From a virus: 64,000 nucleotides of DNA. The notes beneath the pieces were generated by a model, which saw only the letters and a program-made list of their open reading frames with translations, made no database searches and was not told the origin of the DNA. Location: the IMG/VR virus record IMGVR_UViG_3300010158_000027, positions 217,270 to 281,269 of that record, one strand, 5' to 3'. The position numbers were made by a program, and so were the translations under genes. Of this stretch, positions 55,234-62,986 are shown in pieces (position 1 is the stretch's first letter; every line of letters begins with the position of its first letter).

Positions 55234-55803
55234 ATGAATATAATAATAACTGAAGCCCAATATAACTCATTAACGGAGGAAAATCTTAGAGAGTTTTTAT
55301 ATTCTCTTTGGAATAACCAAAAAAAACATGGGGAAGAACCAACTTTTGATGAAATCATTTATCAGGTTAGCGATATTAGAAAAGACAGTAACGAAGATTA
55401 TGAAATTATACGACCGATATGGTATGACTATAACGGGGGATATGATAAGTTACTCCAAGAAATAAAAGATGTGGTAGAGCATGATGAAATACAAATAAAA
55501 GGTGAAAGTAATCTTGATATTATTATTTTTGTAACTGAGGTAATCTCTTATGGTGTAAAATACGAAGCAGGGATAATTGAAATTAACTGTAAAGTTGTTG
55601 GTGGTAAAGTTGATGGTTATGTTTATCATGACGAAACGGGTGAACAGACTTTGGTACCAAACATGGACATATTTGAGATGTTTAGAGAATTAGAATACGA
55701 TACGGAGTATTTCGAAGAGTTTATAAAATCGGAGTGTTACGACTACATGTATGAAAGACTAAAACATTTTGGTGTACCAATAGGTGTAAATCTCGAATTT
55801 TAA
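55234..55803 (+). CDS. Packaging-peptide protein, tandem family member 1
   Basis: 189 residues from the ATG at 55234: MNIIITEAQYNSLTEEN then an acidic domain. WYDYNGGYDKLLQEI and the C-terminal part resemble the next gene (GEFLGGWDKMIEKT), so the two are distant paralogs. First of four consecutive genes with the same N-terminal peptide. Confidence 0.7.
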   Translation: MNIIITEAQYNSLTEENLREFLYSLWNNQKKHGEEPTFDEIIYQVSDIRKDSNEDYEIIRPIWYDYNGGYDKLLQEIKDVVEHDEIQIKGESNLDIIIFVTEVISYGVKYEAGIIEINCKVVGGKVDGYVYHDETGEQTLVPNMDIFEMFRELEYDTEYFEEFIKSECYDYMYERLKHFGVPIGVNLEF

Positions 55804-55805
55804 TT

Positions 55806-56372
55806 ATGAAAATAATAATAACAGAAACGCAATACCATAAATTGATGGAATCTTTTTCAGATGAAGAGGAGAAAGCAAAACGTGCGTTGTTTAAAATTTG
55901 GCAAAGCGAACTTGATAGTGGTGAGGAAATTGAATTAGACCCCAAGGTGTTAGACTACATTAACTACACCCCAACAAGTTGGAAAGATATTTACACACTA
56001 TATGGTGAGTTTCTTGGTGGTTGGGATAAGATGATTGAAAAAACCCACCAACTAATGGATGATAAAACTTTCGACACTATGGATTATGATGGTAGAGGTG
56101 GTTATGATTTTAGATTTAAGGTTACTAGTTGGGCTTATACAGAAAAAGAACATAATGTAATACACGTTAACTACATGATAGAACGTGACGGTGAAGTAAC
56201 CTTAATGACTGATGGGAAAACACATACATTAAAAGATGTCAGTAATGATAAAGATTTATGGTGGGAAGTCGAAAGTGAAATGATATCTATATTTGATGAG
56301 ATTATGTTTGAGGATATCACAAAAAAGACGGGAATAATTGTGTATGGTGAAAATTTTTGGATAGAAGAATGA
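55806..56372 (+). CDS. Packaging-peptide protein, tandem family member 2
   Basis: 188 residues: MKIIITETQYHKLMES then an acidic domain with FLGGWDKMIEKT, KVTSWAYTEKEHNVIHVNYM and a Glu-rich end. Follows member 1 by 2 bases; overlaps member 3 by 4 bases. Confidence 0.7.
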   Translation: MKIIITETQYHKLMESFSDEEEKAKRALFKIWQSELDSGEEIELDPKVLDYINYTPTSWKDIYTLYGEFLGGWDKMIEKTHQLMDDKTFDTMDYDGRGGYDFRFKVTSWAYTEKEHNVIHVNYMIERDGEVTLMTDGKTHTLKDVSNDKDLWWEVESEMISIFDEIMFEDITKKTGIIVYGENFWIEE

Positions 56373-56767
56373 GAATAATAATAACGGAGAATCAATATAA
56401 AATGTTATTGGAATCAAATACTGAATCCATGCAAAATGTTATTGATATGGCTTTTGAATCATTAAAGGAAAAATGTGAAGAGGGGGAGGATTTTGATGTG
56501 ACGTATATTGAATCCCAACTTAATGTGACTGAAGAAATAAAAGTCGTTGATGTTCAGAAAACGACAGCAAAAAACTACTTAACAGGTAAAGAAAGTAGTC
56601 TTTTGTTTGTTACTGTTGACATATACATTCACTCAATTTATGAATCAATAGATGCTGATGAAATGATACATGAATTAAGATTAGAGTGTGAAGAAATAGT
56701 CGGTAAAGGTAACATTAGATTAAAGGTGAGAGATGTTATAAATAATAACACAAATAGACAGTGGTAA
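56369..56767 (+). CDS. Packaging-peptide protein, tandem family member 3
   Basis: 132 residues from the ATG at 56369 overlapping the previous stop (ATGA): MRIIITENQYKMLLES. The remainder has beta strands (LLFVTVDIYIHSIYE) and an acidic helix. Function unknown. Confidence 0.68.
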   Translation: MRIIITENQYKMLLESNTESMQNVIDMAFESLKEKCEEGEDFDVTYIESQLNVTEEIKVVDVQKTTAKNYLTGKESSLLFVTVDIYIHSIYESIDADEMIHELRLECEEIVGKGNIRLKVRDVINNNTNRQW

Positions 56768-56770
56768 AAT

Positions 56771-57382
56771 ATGAAAATAATAGTAACGGAGGACCAGTTT
56801 AAATTACTCCAAGAAAACGATAATGATTTTATTAAAACTAAATCCGTTATAGTCTCTATGTATGATCAAGGAATGTCCATTTACGACATTAAAAATTATA
56901 CTGGGTTGGATTATGATGTTATCATTCTATGTCTAAAGGATAAAAAAATAATAAGTGGGGGTGATTGTGAAGAGATTTATGATTTATTATACCATTATCT
57001 TTATCGTACTGAGTTTATTATTAAAGATTACAAATATAGTGATGGGTCAACAATTACGATTGACATGGATGGTAACGCCACTGCAGAGTTTGAGTATACG
57101 GCTGCCGATGGTGACCAAGTATATGGTTATGGTACATTTTTATGGGATGGTGGTTGTGATTGGCCCTTAGATGCCGATTATTTTAAGTCTGGATATGATA
57201 GAATAGATGATCCTAAATTTTATGGTAACATTGATTGGTCGTTATATAATGATGAATTTATAAAAATAGAAACGATGGATGATATAATTAATTTTTTTAA
57301 TAATCATTATTTTGAATTAATAAAAAGTCCGATAGATAAGTTAATTGATGAGTATAGGGCGGATTTACTTGAAATGGACTAA
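56771..57382 (+). CDS. Packaging-peptide protein, tandem family member 4
   Basis: 203 residues: MKIIVTEDQFKLLQEND, then a helix-turn-helix-like segment (MYDQGMSIYDIKNYTGLDYD) followed by an Asp/Tyr-rich beta part. The HTH-like piece resembles Mor/homeodomain-like DNA binding but is short. Last gene of the four-gene run. Confidence 0.68.
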   Translation: MKIIVTEDQFKLLQENDNDFIKTKSVIVSMYDQGMSIYDIKNYTGLDYDVIILCLKDKKIISGGDCEEIYDLLYHYLYRTEFIIKDYKYSDGSTITIDMDGNATAEFEYTAADGDQVYGYGTFLWDGGCDWPLDADYFKSGYDRIDDPKFYGNIDWSLYNDEFIKIETMDDIINFFNNHYFELIKSPIDKLIDEYRADLLEMD

Positions 57383-57433
57383 AAACTATTATATACTTAA
57401 ACGATACCGACATCAAAAAATTAAATTAAAATT

Positions 57434-57757
57434 ATGGAAATTACAACGTTAGAATTACAAGAAAAAATTAAAAATGGTGAGAAATTAATCGTGGACTTCT
57501 GGGCTAATTTTTGTGGTCCGTGTAGGATGATGAAACCTGTGTTCGATAAAGTTTCTGATGAGTTTAGAAACGAAAACTCGGATGTGAAACTTTACACAAT
57601 GGACATCGATCAAAATAGAGAATATGTAACCACATTGGGTATTAGAAGTATACCAACGATTAAATCGTTTTCGGATGGTCAGATGACTAACACCGTTGTT
57701 GGTATGGTTAGTGAAGAAGGTATTAAACAATTAGTTAAAAATTTAATAAATGATTAA
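57434..57757 (+). CDS. Thioredoxin
   Basis: 107 residues, full length. Active site WANFCGPCRMMKP with Cys27 and Cys30, cis-proline in SIPTIKSF. A cytoplasmic disulfide reductase that can supply electrons to ribonucleotide reductase; phages often carry one. Its stop overlaps the ATG of the next gene (TAATG). Confidence 0.93.
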   Translation: MEITTLELQEKIKNGEKLIVDFWANFCGPCRMMKPVFDKVSDEFRNENSDVKLYTMDIDQNREYVTTLGIRSIPTIKSFSDGQMTNTVVGMVSEEGIKQLVKNLIND

Positions 57758-57930
57758 TGAAAAAATATATACTAGTGTTTACAATTTTAATTATATTTGT
57801 ATCATGTAAAACCACGAAAGATGCGAACTGTGATGCTTATAGCCAAATTTTTAAAAAAACCGACGTTAAATACCGAAGAAATAAACAAGACATTAGACAA
57901 GATGTCTGTGTTTATAAACACATCTATTGA
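57757..57930 (+). CDS. Small lipoprotein, 57 aa
   Basis: MKKYILVFTILIIFVSCKTT: type II signal with lipobox FVSC, then DANCDAYSQIF. CDAY-type mini lipoproteins are frequent in Flavobacteria. The start overlaps the thioredoxin stop. The C-terminal half overlaps, in another frame, sequence that can extend the next gene, so a frameshift between the two is possible. Confidence 0.6.
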   Translation: MKKYILVFTILIIFVSCKTTKDANCDAYSQIFKKTDVKYRRNKQDIRQDVCVYKHIY

Positions 57931-58174
57931 ATCTGTAAATGAACAGGATGAATGTATAATCGTTATCGATAAAGATATTAATGCGATAGTGTTTTACGAT
58001 AAGATTAGAAGTAATTTATATTACGACAGGAATATTTTAGGTAAGGGTTTGGAAAAAGGATTTCCCAATAATACAACGGAGACTAAAAATGGTGCGGTTG
58101 AAAGGTTCTTTAAAGAAAAATACCCCAAACTTATAGTGAAAAAGGTGACATCAAAAGTGTTAACAACATCATAA
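57902..58174 (+). CDS. Hypothetical protein, at least 90 aa
   Basis: The frame is open from 57797; the ATG at 57902 (MSVFINTSIESVNEQDECII) gives the least overlap with the lipoprotein. Upstream in-frame starts at 57821 and 57833 would add a plausible helical stretch. Alpha/beta, no motif. Start uncertain. Confidence 0.5.
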   Translation: MSVFINTSIESVNEQDECIIVIDKDINAIVFYDKIRSNLYYDRNILGKGLEKGFPNNTTETKNGAVERFFKEKYPKLIVKKVTSKVLTTS

Positions 58175-58176
58175 GA

Positions 58177-58662
58177 TCATTGCCTTATGAATTGCCATAC
58201 GATATCGTCAGTATCTATATCATATTCGTTTTCTAAAATTTCACCTACATCATACAACTGTTGTTGGTCGGAATTTAAAAAAGTAAGGAATAACCAAGGC
58301 GAACCAGTCACGAATTGCCACTTATAATCAACGCCCAATTCCTCTAATGATGAAAACAGATAACTATATGCCAATGAATTATCTATTGAGTCCTCATTTG
58401 ATAGATACCGTATGTCAAATTCCTCAAAAGTATAACCAACTAAAGGTAAAAATTCTTGAAGTTCCTCTTCATAGACACCATTATCTAAATCAATGATGGT
58501 ATCATAATATTTTTGGTCAAAATAACCAGAACTTTTCCATAGTTTACGGTGGTCCACAATGACGTCGAATATTAAGTCATCAGAATAAACGTTGATATCA
58601 TAAGTAATTTTATCACTATTAAACACATTAGAATCGATAAGTGCTTTTATTTTTTTGTTCAT
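58177..58662 (-). CDS. Acidic hypothetical protein, 161 aa
   Basis: 161 residues on the minus strand from the ATG at 58662: MNKKIKALIDSNVFNSDKIT. Acidic and aromatic-rich, ending DDIVWQFIRQ. A TATTTATT box lies just upstream on the same strand. Isolated minus-strand gene; function unknown. Confidence 0.62.
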   Translation of the reverse strand: MNKKIKALIDSNVFNSDKITYDINVYSDDLIFDVIVDHRKLWKSSGYFDQKYYDTIIDLDNGVYEEELQEFLPLVGYTFEEFDIRYLSNEDSIDNSLAYSYLFSSLEELGVDYKWQFVTGSPWLFLTFLNSDQQQLYDVGEILENEYDIDTDDIVWQFIRQ

Positions 58663-58665
58663 AAT

Positions 58666-58673
58666 AATAAATA
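58666..58673 (-). promoter_or_regulatory. TATTTATT box (minus strand)
   Basis: Minus-strand TATTTATT 3 bases before the ATG at 58662. Confidence 0.45.
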
Positions 58674-58686
58674 TATTAAAATTTGT

Positions 58687-58717
58687 TTGGCAGTATAGTA
58701 AATATGGTATATCTTCG
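58687..58717 (+). promoter_or_regulatory. Bacteroidota-type promoter
   Basis: TTG at 58687 and TATCTTCG at 58710-58717 (one mismatch to TAnnTTTG), 23 bases apart; drives the DUF932 gene. Confidence 0.6.
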
Positions 58718-58741
58718 TAAAACATTTAAAACGATATAGAT

Positions 58742-59494
58742 ATGATGACATCAGAACAAATTAAAGCAATTGCACCTTCAATATTCTCAACTTCAGCATC
58801 TCCGAAGATGTCAGATAAGTACGTATTCGTACCAACGGTAGACATTTTGGAAAACTTTGAAAGAGAGGGTTGGGAAATTGCGTCAGCAAAACAAACAGGG
58901 AGAGGTATATATGGTGTCCATGAAATCCGTTTACGTAATGGGGAACTACCAAACGTGGGTGATACATTGGTTGAGGCAATCATTCGTAACTCACACAATG
59001 GAACAACAACATTGGGTGTTAGTGCGGGTCTCCACCGCGTGATCTGTAAAAATGGATTAACGGTTCCCACCGCACTTGCGGAGTCTTTTAATGTTAGACA
59101 CCAACGATTCGATTTGGATGACGTAAAACGACTTACTGAGTCATTTGCAGGTAAACTACCGAAGATTGAGGGATCTGTTAATAGAATGATGGAACGTATC
59201 ATGACAACAGATGAAAAAATTGATTTTGTTCGTAGATCATCTGAGATTCGATTCAGTAAAGAAAAAGTTTTAAATAACATGGAAATCGTTGGTTTAATAA
59301 CTCCAAACCGTTCCGAAGATGAGGGTGACGATATGTGGAAGTTATTCAATGTAGTACAAGAAAAGTTCGTCAGAGGAGGGTTAGAGTATTCATCACCAAA
59401 AGGACGAAGAACTAAACTTAAAGGGCTACAAAACATAATGGCTGTGAACCAAGTGAACACCAAACTTTGGGAACTTGCTGAGGAAATGATTTAA
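58742..59494 (+). CDS. DUF932 family protein
   Basis: 250 residues: MSDKYVFVPTVDILENFERE, GWEIASAKQTGRG, IRNSHNGTTTLGVSAGLHRV and ICKNGLTVPT form the DUF932 signature shared by phage and plasmid proteins (YfjQ-like). Function not settled. The 3' part is helical and basic. Own promoter and terminator; GC-richer codons suggest good expression. Start at 58742 or the next codon. Confidence 0.82.
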   Translation: MMTSEQIKAIAPSIFSTSASPKMSDKYVFVPTVDILENFEREGWEIASAKQTGRGIYGVHEIRLRNGELPNVGDTLVEAIIRNSHNGTTTLGVSAGLHRVICKNGLTVPTALAESFNVRHQRFDLDDVKRLTESFAGKLPKIEGSVNRMMERIMTTDEKIDFVRRSSEIRFSKEKVLNNMEIVGLITPNRSEDEGDDMWKLFNVVQEKFVRGGLEYSSPKGRRTKLKGLQNIMAVNQVNTKLWELAEEMI

Positions 59495-59501
59495 TCATTT
59501 G

Positions 59502-59529
59502 AAATGTGGAGGTAACACTCCACATTTTT
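59502..59529 (+). terminator. Intrinsic terminator
   Basis: Stem AAATGTGGAG / CTCCACATTT with 6-base loop and a T run. Confidence 0.85.
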
Positions 59530-59540
59530 GTTTTATAGGG

Positions 59541-59548
59541 TATTTATA
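59541..59548 (+). promoter_or_regulatory. TATTTATA box before 59554
   Basis: TATTTATA ends 5 bases before the ATG at 59554, after a terminator. Confidence 0.55.
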
Positions 59549-59553
59549 GTATT

Positions 59554-60066
59554 ATGAAAGAACTGATTAGGAACATATTAAAAGAGGAATCATTAAAGCA
59601 AAGTCTTAGACAGCAAGTTAAAGATTATGGTTGGAAAGATACCGCAGAAATGGTTAATGGATCAGAAGAGTTGGCAAAATTGGCGTTCAATAATGATCCA
59701 ATGGAATTTTTACACATGTTTGATGATATGGATTTTGTTCAGTCAAAAATTGAAAAAGACTGGACATTATTTAGATTTGAAAAAGGGCATAATCTGATGA
59801 TTTACGATAGAAAAGATGAGTATGTTTACATAGATTATTCTGACATTTGGTCATTTTTGGAAGATGGTTTCGAACTTAACTACTCTGAGACGCAGGAACT
59901 TACAACAAGATGGTTGGAAGAAGTATACAAATTAAGGGGAGTCACAACACATAGATGGGGCAAGACTAATGAATTCTTGGTGGATGAAGCATACAAATTA
60001 AGGGGAGTCACAACTCCAAACAGGTTATTCTTATCTATAAACCGGTGGATGAAGCATACAATTTAA
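59554..60066 (+). CDS. ILKEES-family paralog 3 with repeated C-terminus
   Basis: 170 residues starting MKELIRNILKEESLKQSLRQ. Shares MVNGSEELAKLAFNNDPM and FLHMFDDMDFVQ with its paralogs. The C-terminus carries duplicated units (EVYKLRGVTT, DEAYKLRGVTT, then a frame-shifted third copy in RWMKHTI), each about 66-69 bases. The last unit runs into the next gene start, suggesting recombination between gene ends. Confidence 0.74.
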   Translation: MKELIRNILKEESLKQSLRQQVKDYGWKDTAEMVNGSEELAKLAFNNDPMEFLHMFDDMDFVQSKIEKDWTLFRFEKGHNLMIYDRKDEYVYIDYSDIWSFLEDGFELNYSETQELTTRWLEEVYKLRGVTTHRWGKTNEFLVDEAYKLRGVTTPNRLFLSINRWMKHTI

Positions 60067-60073
60067 GAAAGAA

Positions 60074-60718
60074 ATGAAACAGTTAATTAAACAAATATTA
60101 TTACAAGAGGTAAATAAGAAATACTCTAAACCAACACCAAGTGTGGAAAAACTAATCTATAATTGGTTGGATAACTATATTTCAGGAGCGCAGATGTATC
60201 ACGAAAAACACTATGAGTTTAATTATGGTTTTGAATGGTGTAATGATGGTATGGAAATAATGAGTTTTGATTTAGCGTTTGAATATATTGATGAATACCA
60301 TAGTAATAGAGTAAAAAATAGTGAAAGGAATTTTGATAGGGGAACTTTACAGATGCCTAAAGACATAATCCAAGAAATGCTTACGGACATTCCTGTAAGA
60401 AAAAACTATTTAATATATGTTATTGAGGAGTGGTTCGAGGACACACTATTAGATAAGGTTTCAACTATGATTGGAAGAGACGATATTTCAATTGATGAGT
60501 TTGAGGAATATCCAGAAACGGCACTAGTTTGCGTTCCACCACAAACAAAACCTGAAGGGTTAACTGATGATCAAATGATCGACTATATTGTTTCAAATAC
60601 TTTGCATAGAAAGGAACATTTAGAAAGGAGTATGTTGGAAGATCCTGATTTTGATTTAGAAAAATTGTATTTAGATATACTGAAGATGGGTGAGAGTAAA
60701 AGATTAAGAGGACAATAA
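60074..60718 (+). CDS. Packaging-peptide protein, 214 aa
   Basis: Starts MKQLIKQILLQEVNKKYSKP, class C peptide with ILLQE-V as end. The body is acidic and helical (YNWLDNYISGAQMYHEKHYE). No motif recognised. It starts 7 bases after paralog 3. Confidence 0.66.
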   Translation: MKQLIKQILLQEVNKKYSKPTPSVEKLIYNWLDNYISGAQMYHEKHYEFNYGFEWCNDGMEIMSFDLAFEYIDEYHSNRVKNSERNFDRGTLQMPKDIIQEMLTDIPVRKNYLIYVIEEWFEDTLLDKVSTMIGRDDISIDEFEEYPETALVCVPPQTKPEGLTDDQMIDYIVSNTLHRKEHLERSMLEDPDFDLEKLYLDILKMGESKRLRGQ

Positions 60719-60753
60719 CAGATTGGAAACGTCCACATTTTAATTTTATGGGA

Positions 60754-60761
60754 TATTTATA
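60754..60761 (+). promoter_or_regulatory. TATTTATA box before 60769
   Basis: TATTTATA ends 7 bases before the ATG at 60769. Confidence 0.5.
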
Positions 60762-60768
60762 ATGATAT

Positions 60769-61293
60769 ATGAAACAGTTAATTAAACAAATACTAAAAGA
60801 GGAATCGTTAAAGCATAATCTTAAACAACAGATTAAGGATTATGGATGGAGAGATACCGCAGAAATGGTTAATGGATCAAAAGAGTTGGCAAAATTAGCA
60901 TTCGATAATGATCCGATGGAATTCCTACATATGTTTGATGATATGGATGTTGTTCAGAGCGAATCTGACATAAATTGGACTTTATTTAGATATGAAAAAA
61001 GAAATAATCTAATGGTTCACAATAAAAAAAATAAATATGTTTACATAGATTATTCTGACATTTGGTTATTTTTGAAAGAAGGTTTTGGACTTAAACACTC
61101 TGACATACAGGCATTTACAACGAGATGGGTGGATGAATCATACAATTTAAAGGGAGTCACAACTGACTCGTCGTTTAAAATCTTTATTATCGAGGTGGAT
61201 GAATCATACAATTTAAAGGGAGTCACAACCAAACGAGGGATAAGCAGGGACGCAATCATGGTGGATGAAGCATACAATTTAAGAAAGAAATGA
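60769..61293 (+). CDS. ILKEES-family paralog 4 with repeated C-terminus
   Basis: 174 residues starting MKQLIKQILKEESLKHNLKQ. Closest to paralog 1 at the N-terminus. The C-terminus has three units: VDESYNLKGVTT, VDESYNLKGVTT and VDEAYNLRKK, with 34 bases almost identical at about 61127-61161 and 61195-61228. The stop overlaps the next ATG (ATGA). Confidence 0.75.
   Translation: MKQLIKQILKEESLKHNLKQQIKDYGWRDTAEMVNGSKELAKLAFDNDPMEFLHMFDDMDVVQSESDINWTLFRYEKRNNLMVHNKKNKYVYIDYSDIWLFLKEGFGLKHSDIQAFTTRWVDESYNLKGVTTDSSFKIFIIEVDESYNLKGVTTKRGISRDAIMVDEAYNLRKK
61127..61282 (+). repeat. C-terminal tandem repeat of paralog 4
   Basis: Three copies of GTGGATGAATCATACAATTT or close variants at about 61127, 61195 and 61260, spaced 65-68 bases. 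The same unit ends paralog 3 (about 59921, 59981, 60044). Confidence 0.72.
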
Positions 61294-61763
61294 AACAGTT
61301 AATTAAACAAATATTAAAAGAGGAAACTGAAGATGATCGCGTTAGAGTATCCAAAGGTATCAATGCGTTGGTTAGTTTAGTGAAGAACACTTTTCCATTT
61401 ATTGTTGGTTGGGTTTGGGCCAAAGAGGATTGGGATGAGGGTATGTTTGGGATATATATACACTTAGTTATTGATCAAAAAAAAGTTAAAGAGATTTATG
61501 GTTTAAATTATAGATCATGGTATGATGGTAAACATAGTGTACTACAAAAGGCAATCAACGATAAATCGACATATGCGTACCCCATTAGTTTATTGGATTA
61601 CGAATCGGAAGGTATTGATGCTTATGAGGAAAATAGGGCAATTAAAGATTTAGTTAACGATACGTATGAGATTATACCTGATGAGTATAAAGTGGAAGTA
61701 AATAAACCATACTTTTATCAAGAAGCCAAAACTCTTGAAATTGACAGTTATATTTTTGTTTAA
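61290..61763 (+). CDS. Packaging-peptide protein, 157 aa
   Basis: Starts MKQLIKQILKEETEDDRVRV, class C peptide. The body is alpha/beta with VGWVWAKEDWDEGMFGIYIH. Overlaps both neighbours by a base or a codon, so translation is coupled. Function unknown. Confidence 0.68.
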   Translation: MKQLIKQILKEETEDDRVRVSKGINALVSLVKNTFPFIVGWVWAKEDWDEGMFGIYIHLVIDQKKVKEIYGLNYRSWYDGKHSVLQKAINDKSTYAYPISLLDYESEGIDAYEENRAIKDLVNDTYEIIPDEYKVEVNKPYFYQEAKTLEIDSYIFV

Positions 61764-62935
61764 TGAAAAATCTGATACGACATATATTAAAGGAAGAAAC
61801 TAATAACGTTAAGTTAGTTAAGGATATTGTACTTGCTATGTTTGATAATGTTAAGTTTGTAGAATATGTTCCCGAAAGAAATGAGATTATGGTTTTTTAT
61901 ACTAATCGTGATAACCGACAAATGTTGATACCCACCGAAGTATGTGATAAGATTAGTCAATACACTGGTTTAGATGTAGTTCCTTGGCATATAGGTAGAG
62001 AATCCGATAATCAACCTGATTTTTATATAGATACTGAGGAGTATGAGGAACCCCCTAATGAAAAGAATCTAAGGGCTATTAAAACAATATTGCCCCAAGT
62101 TAGTTGGGATGGGCTTTGTGATATATGGGTGGAGTACTGTGAAGAAGATGACGATTACGAAATTAGATCTAAATCAATCAAAAGACATTATCTTTCAGAC
62201 GATACTGACATAATAGATGAGTTATTTTCTTTAAAAAACATTTTAAAATCTATGGGGTTAAAGGTGGGGGTTTTTGCTCCAATACCGGTTGATAGTTGCG
62301 AAGATGATGTGGAGTCTATTAATGAAGATAAAGAAACACCAAATGAAATAGAAAAGAATCTACGAGCCATTAGAACGGTATTGTCACAAGTTAGTTGGGA
62401 TGGTTTATGTGATATATGGGTAGAATATAGCAAGACGGATGGGGAATATGAAATTCGATCTAAATATGTGGGAGAATCGTTTACCATTGAGGATAGTAAA
62501 GATTTAGATTTTTTAGAAAACGCAATACGATCAATGGGTTTAAGTGTTTATATATACACGCCATGGTTTGTTGATAGTTGTGAAGATGATGTGAAGTTCA
62601 TTAACGAGTCTAAAGAAAACTCAACAAAAGAACTCATTTATAGGGTTTTAAATGACTTGGTATTACCACAATACGATCACGTTATTTGTGGGTTTGAATT
62701 ACATAATGTCGATGATAAATATTTAGACAATGATCTTAATTATCCAGGAGTTGATGTTACATTTATTGGTGGTAAAGGTACAAAACTATATCCACAAACA
62801 TCAGGCATTCAAAAAATGTATGATGATGTATTGGGTGAGATTTGGGACACAGTGTACGATTACACGGGTATTTCACTTGAACTATATTCAAAATACGTTA
62901 AAGATTGCGGAAAAGAAAACATCTACTTAAGGTAA
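61763..62935 (+). CDS. Packaging-peptide protein with internal duplication, 390 aa
   Basis: Starts MKNLIRHILKEETNNVKLVK. Residues about 95-185 and 195-285 are two copies of one domain, each with EKNLRAIxTxLxQVSWDGLC, DIWVEY and a closing PVDSCEDDV or FVDSCEDDV. A third, different domain ends the protein. The duplication is also clear in the DNA. Function unknown. Confidence 0.7.
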   Translation: MKNLIRHILKEETNNVKLVKDIVLAMFDNVKFVEYVPERNEIMVFYTNRDNRQMLIPTEVCDKISQYTGLDVVPWHIGRESDNQPDFYIDTEEYEEPPNEKNLRAIKTILPQVSWDGLCDIWVEYCEEDDDYEIRSKSIKRHYLSDDTDIIDELFSLKNILKSMGLKVGVFAPIPVDSCEDDVESINEDKETPNEIEKNLRAIRTVLSQVSWDGLCDIWVEYSKTDGEYEIRSKYVGESFTIEDSKDLDFLENAIRSMGLSVYIYTPWFVDSCEDDVKFINESKENSTKELIYRVLNDLVLPQYDHVICGFELHNVDDKYLDNDLNYPGVDVTFIGGKGTKLYPQTSGIQKMYDDVLGEIWDTVYDYTGISLELYSKYVKDCGKENIYLR

Positions 62936-62950
62936 TATTTTAATTTTGTT

Positions 62951-62982
62951 TTTGACTAACCAATTTAATTTCACTATATTTG
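62951..62982 (+). promoter_or_regulatory. Bacteroidota-type promoter
   Basis: TTG at 62952 and TATATTTG at 62975-62982, 23 bases apart; starts a run of small genes to the window end. Confidence 0.8.
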
Positions 62983-62986
62983 AAAT

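Noticed and set aside
60725-60734. Third copy of the GGAAACGTCC leader hairpin
   Set aside because: The 10-mer matches but flanks give only 4 pairs and no promoter precedes it.
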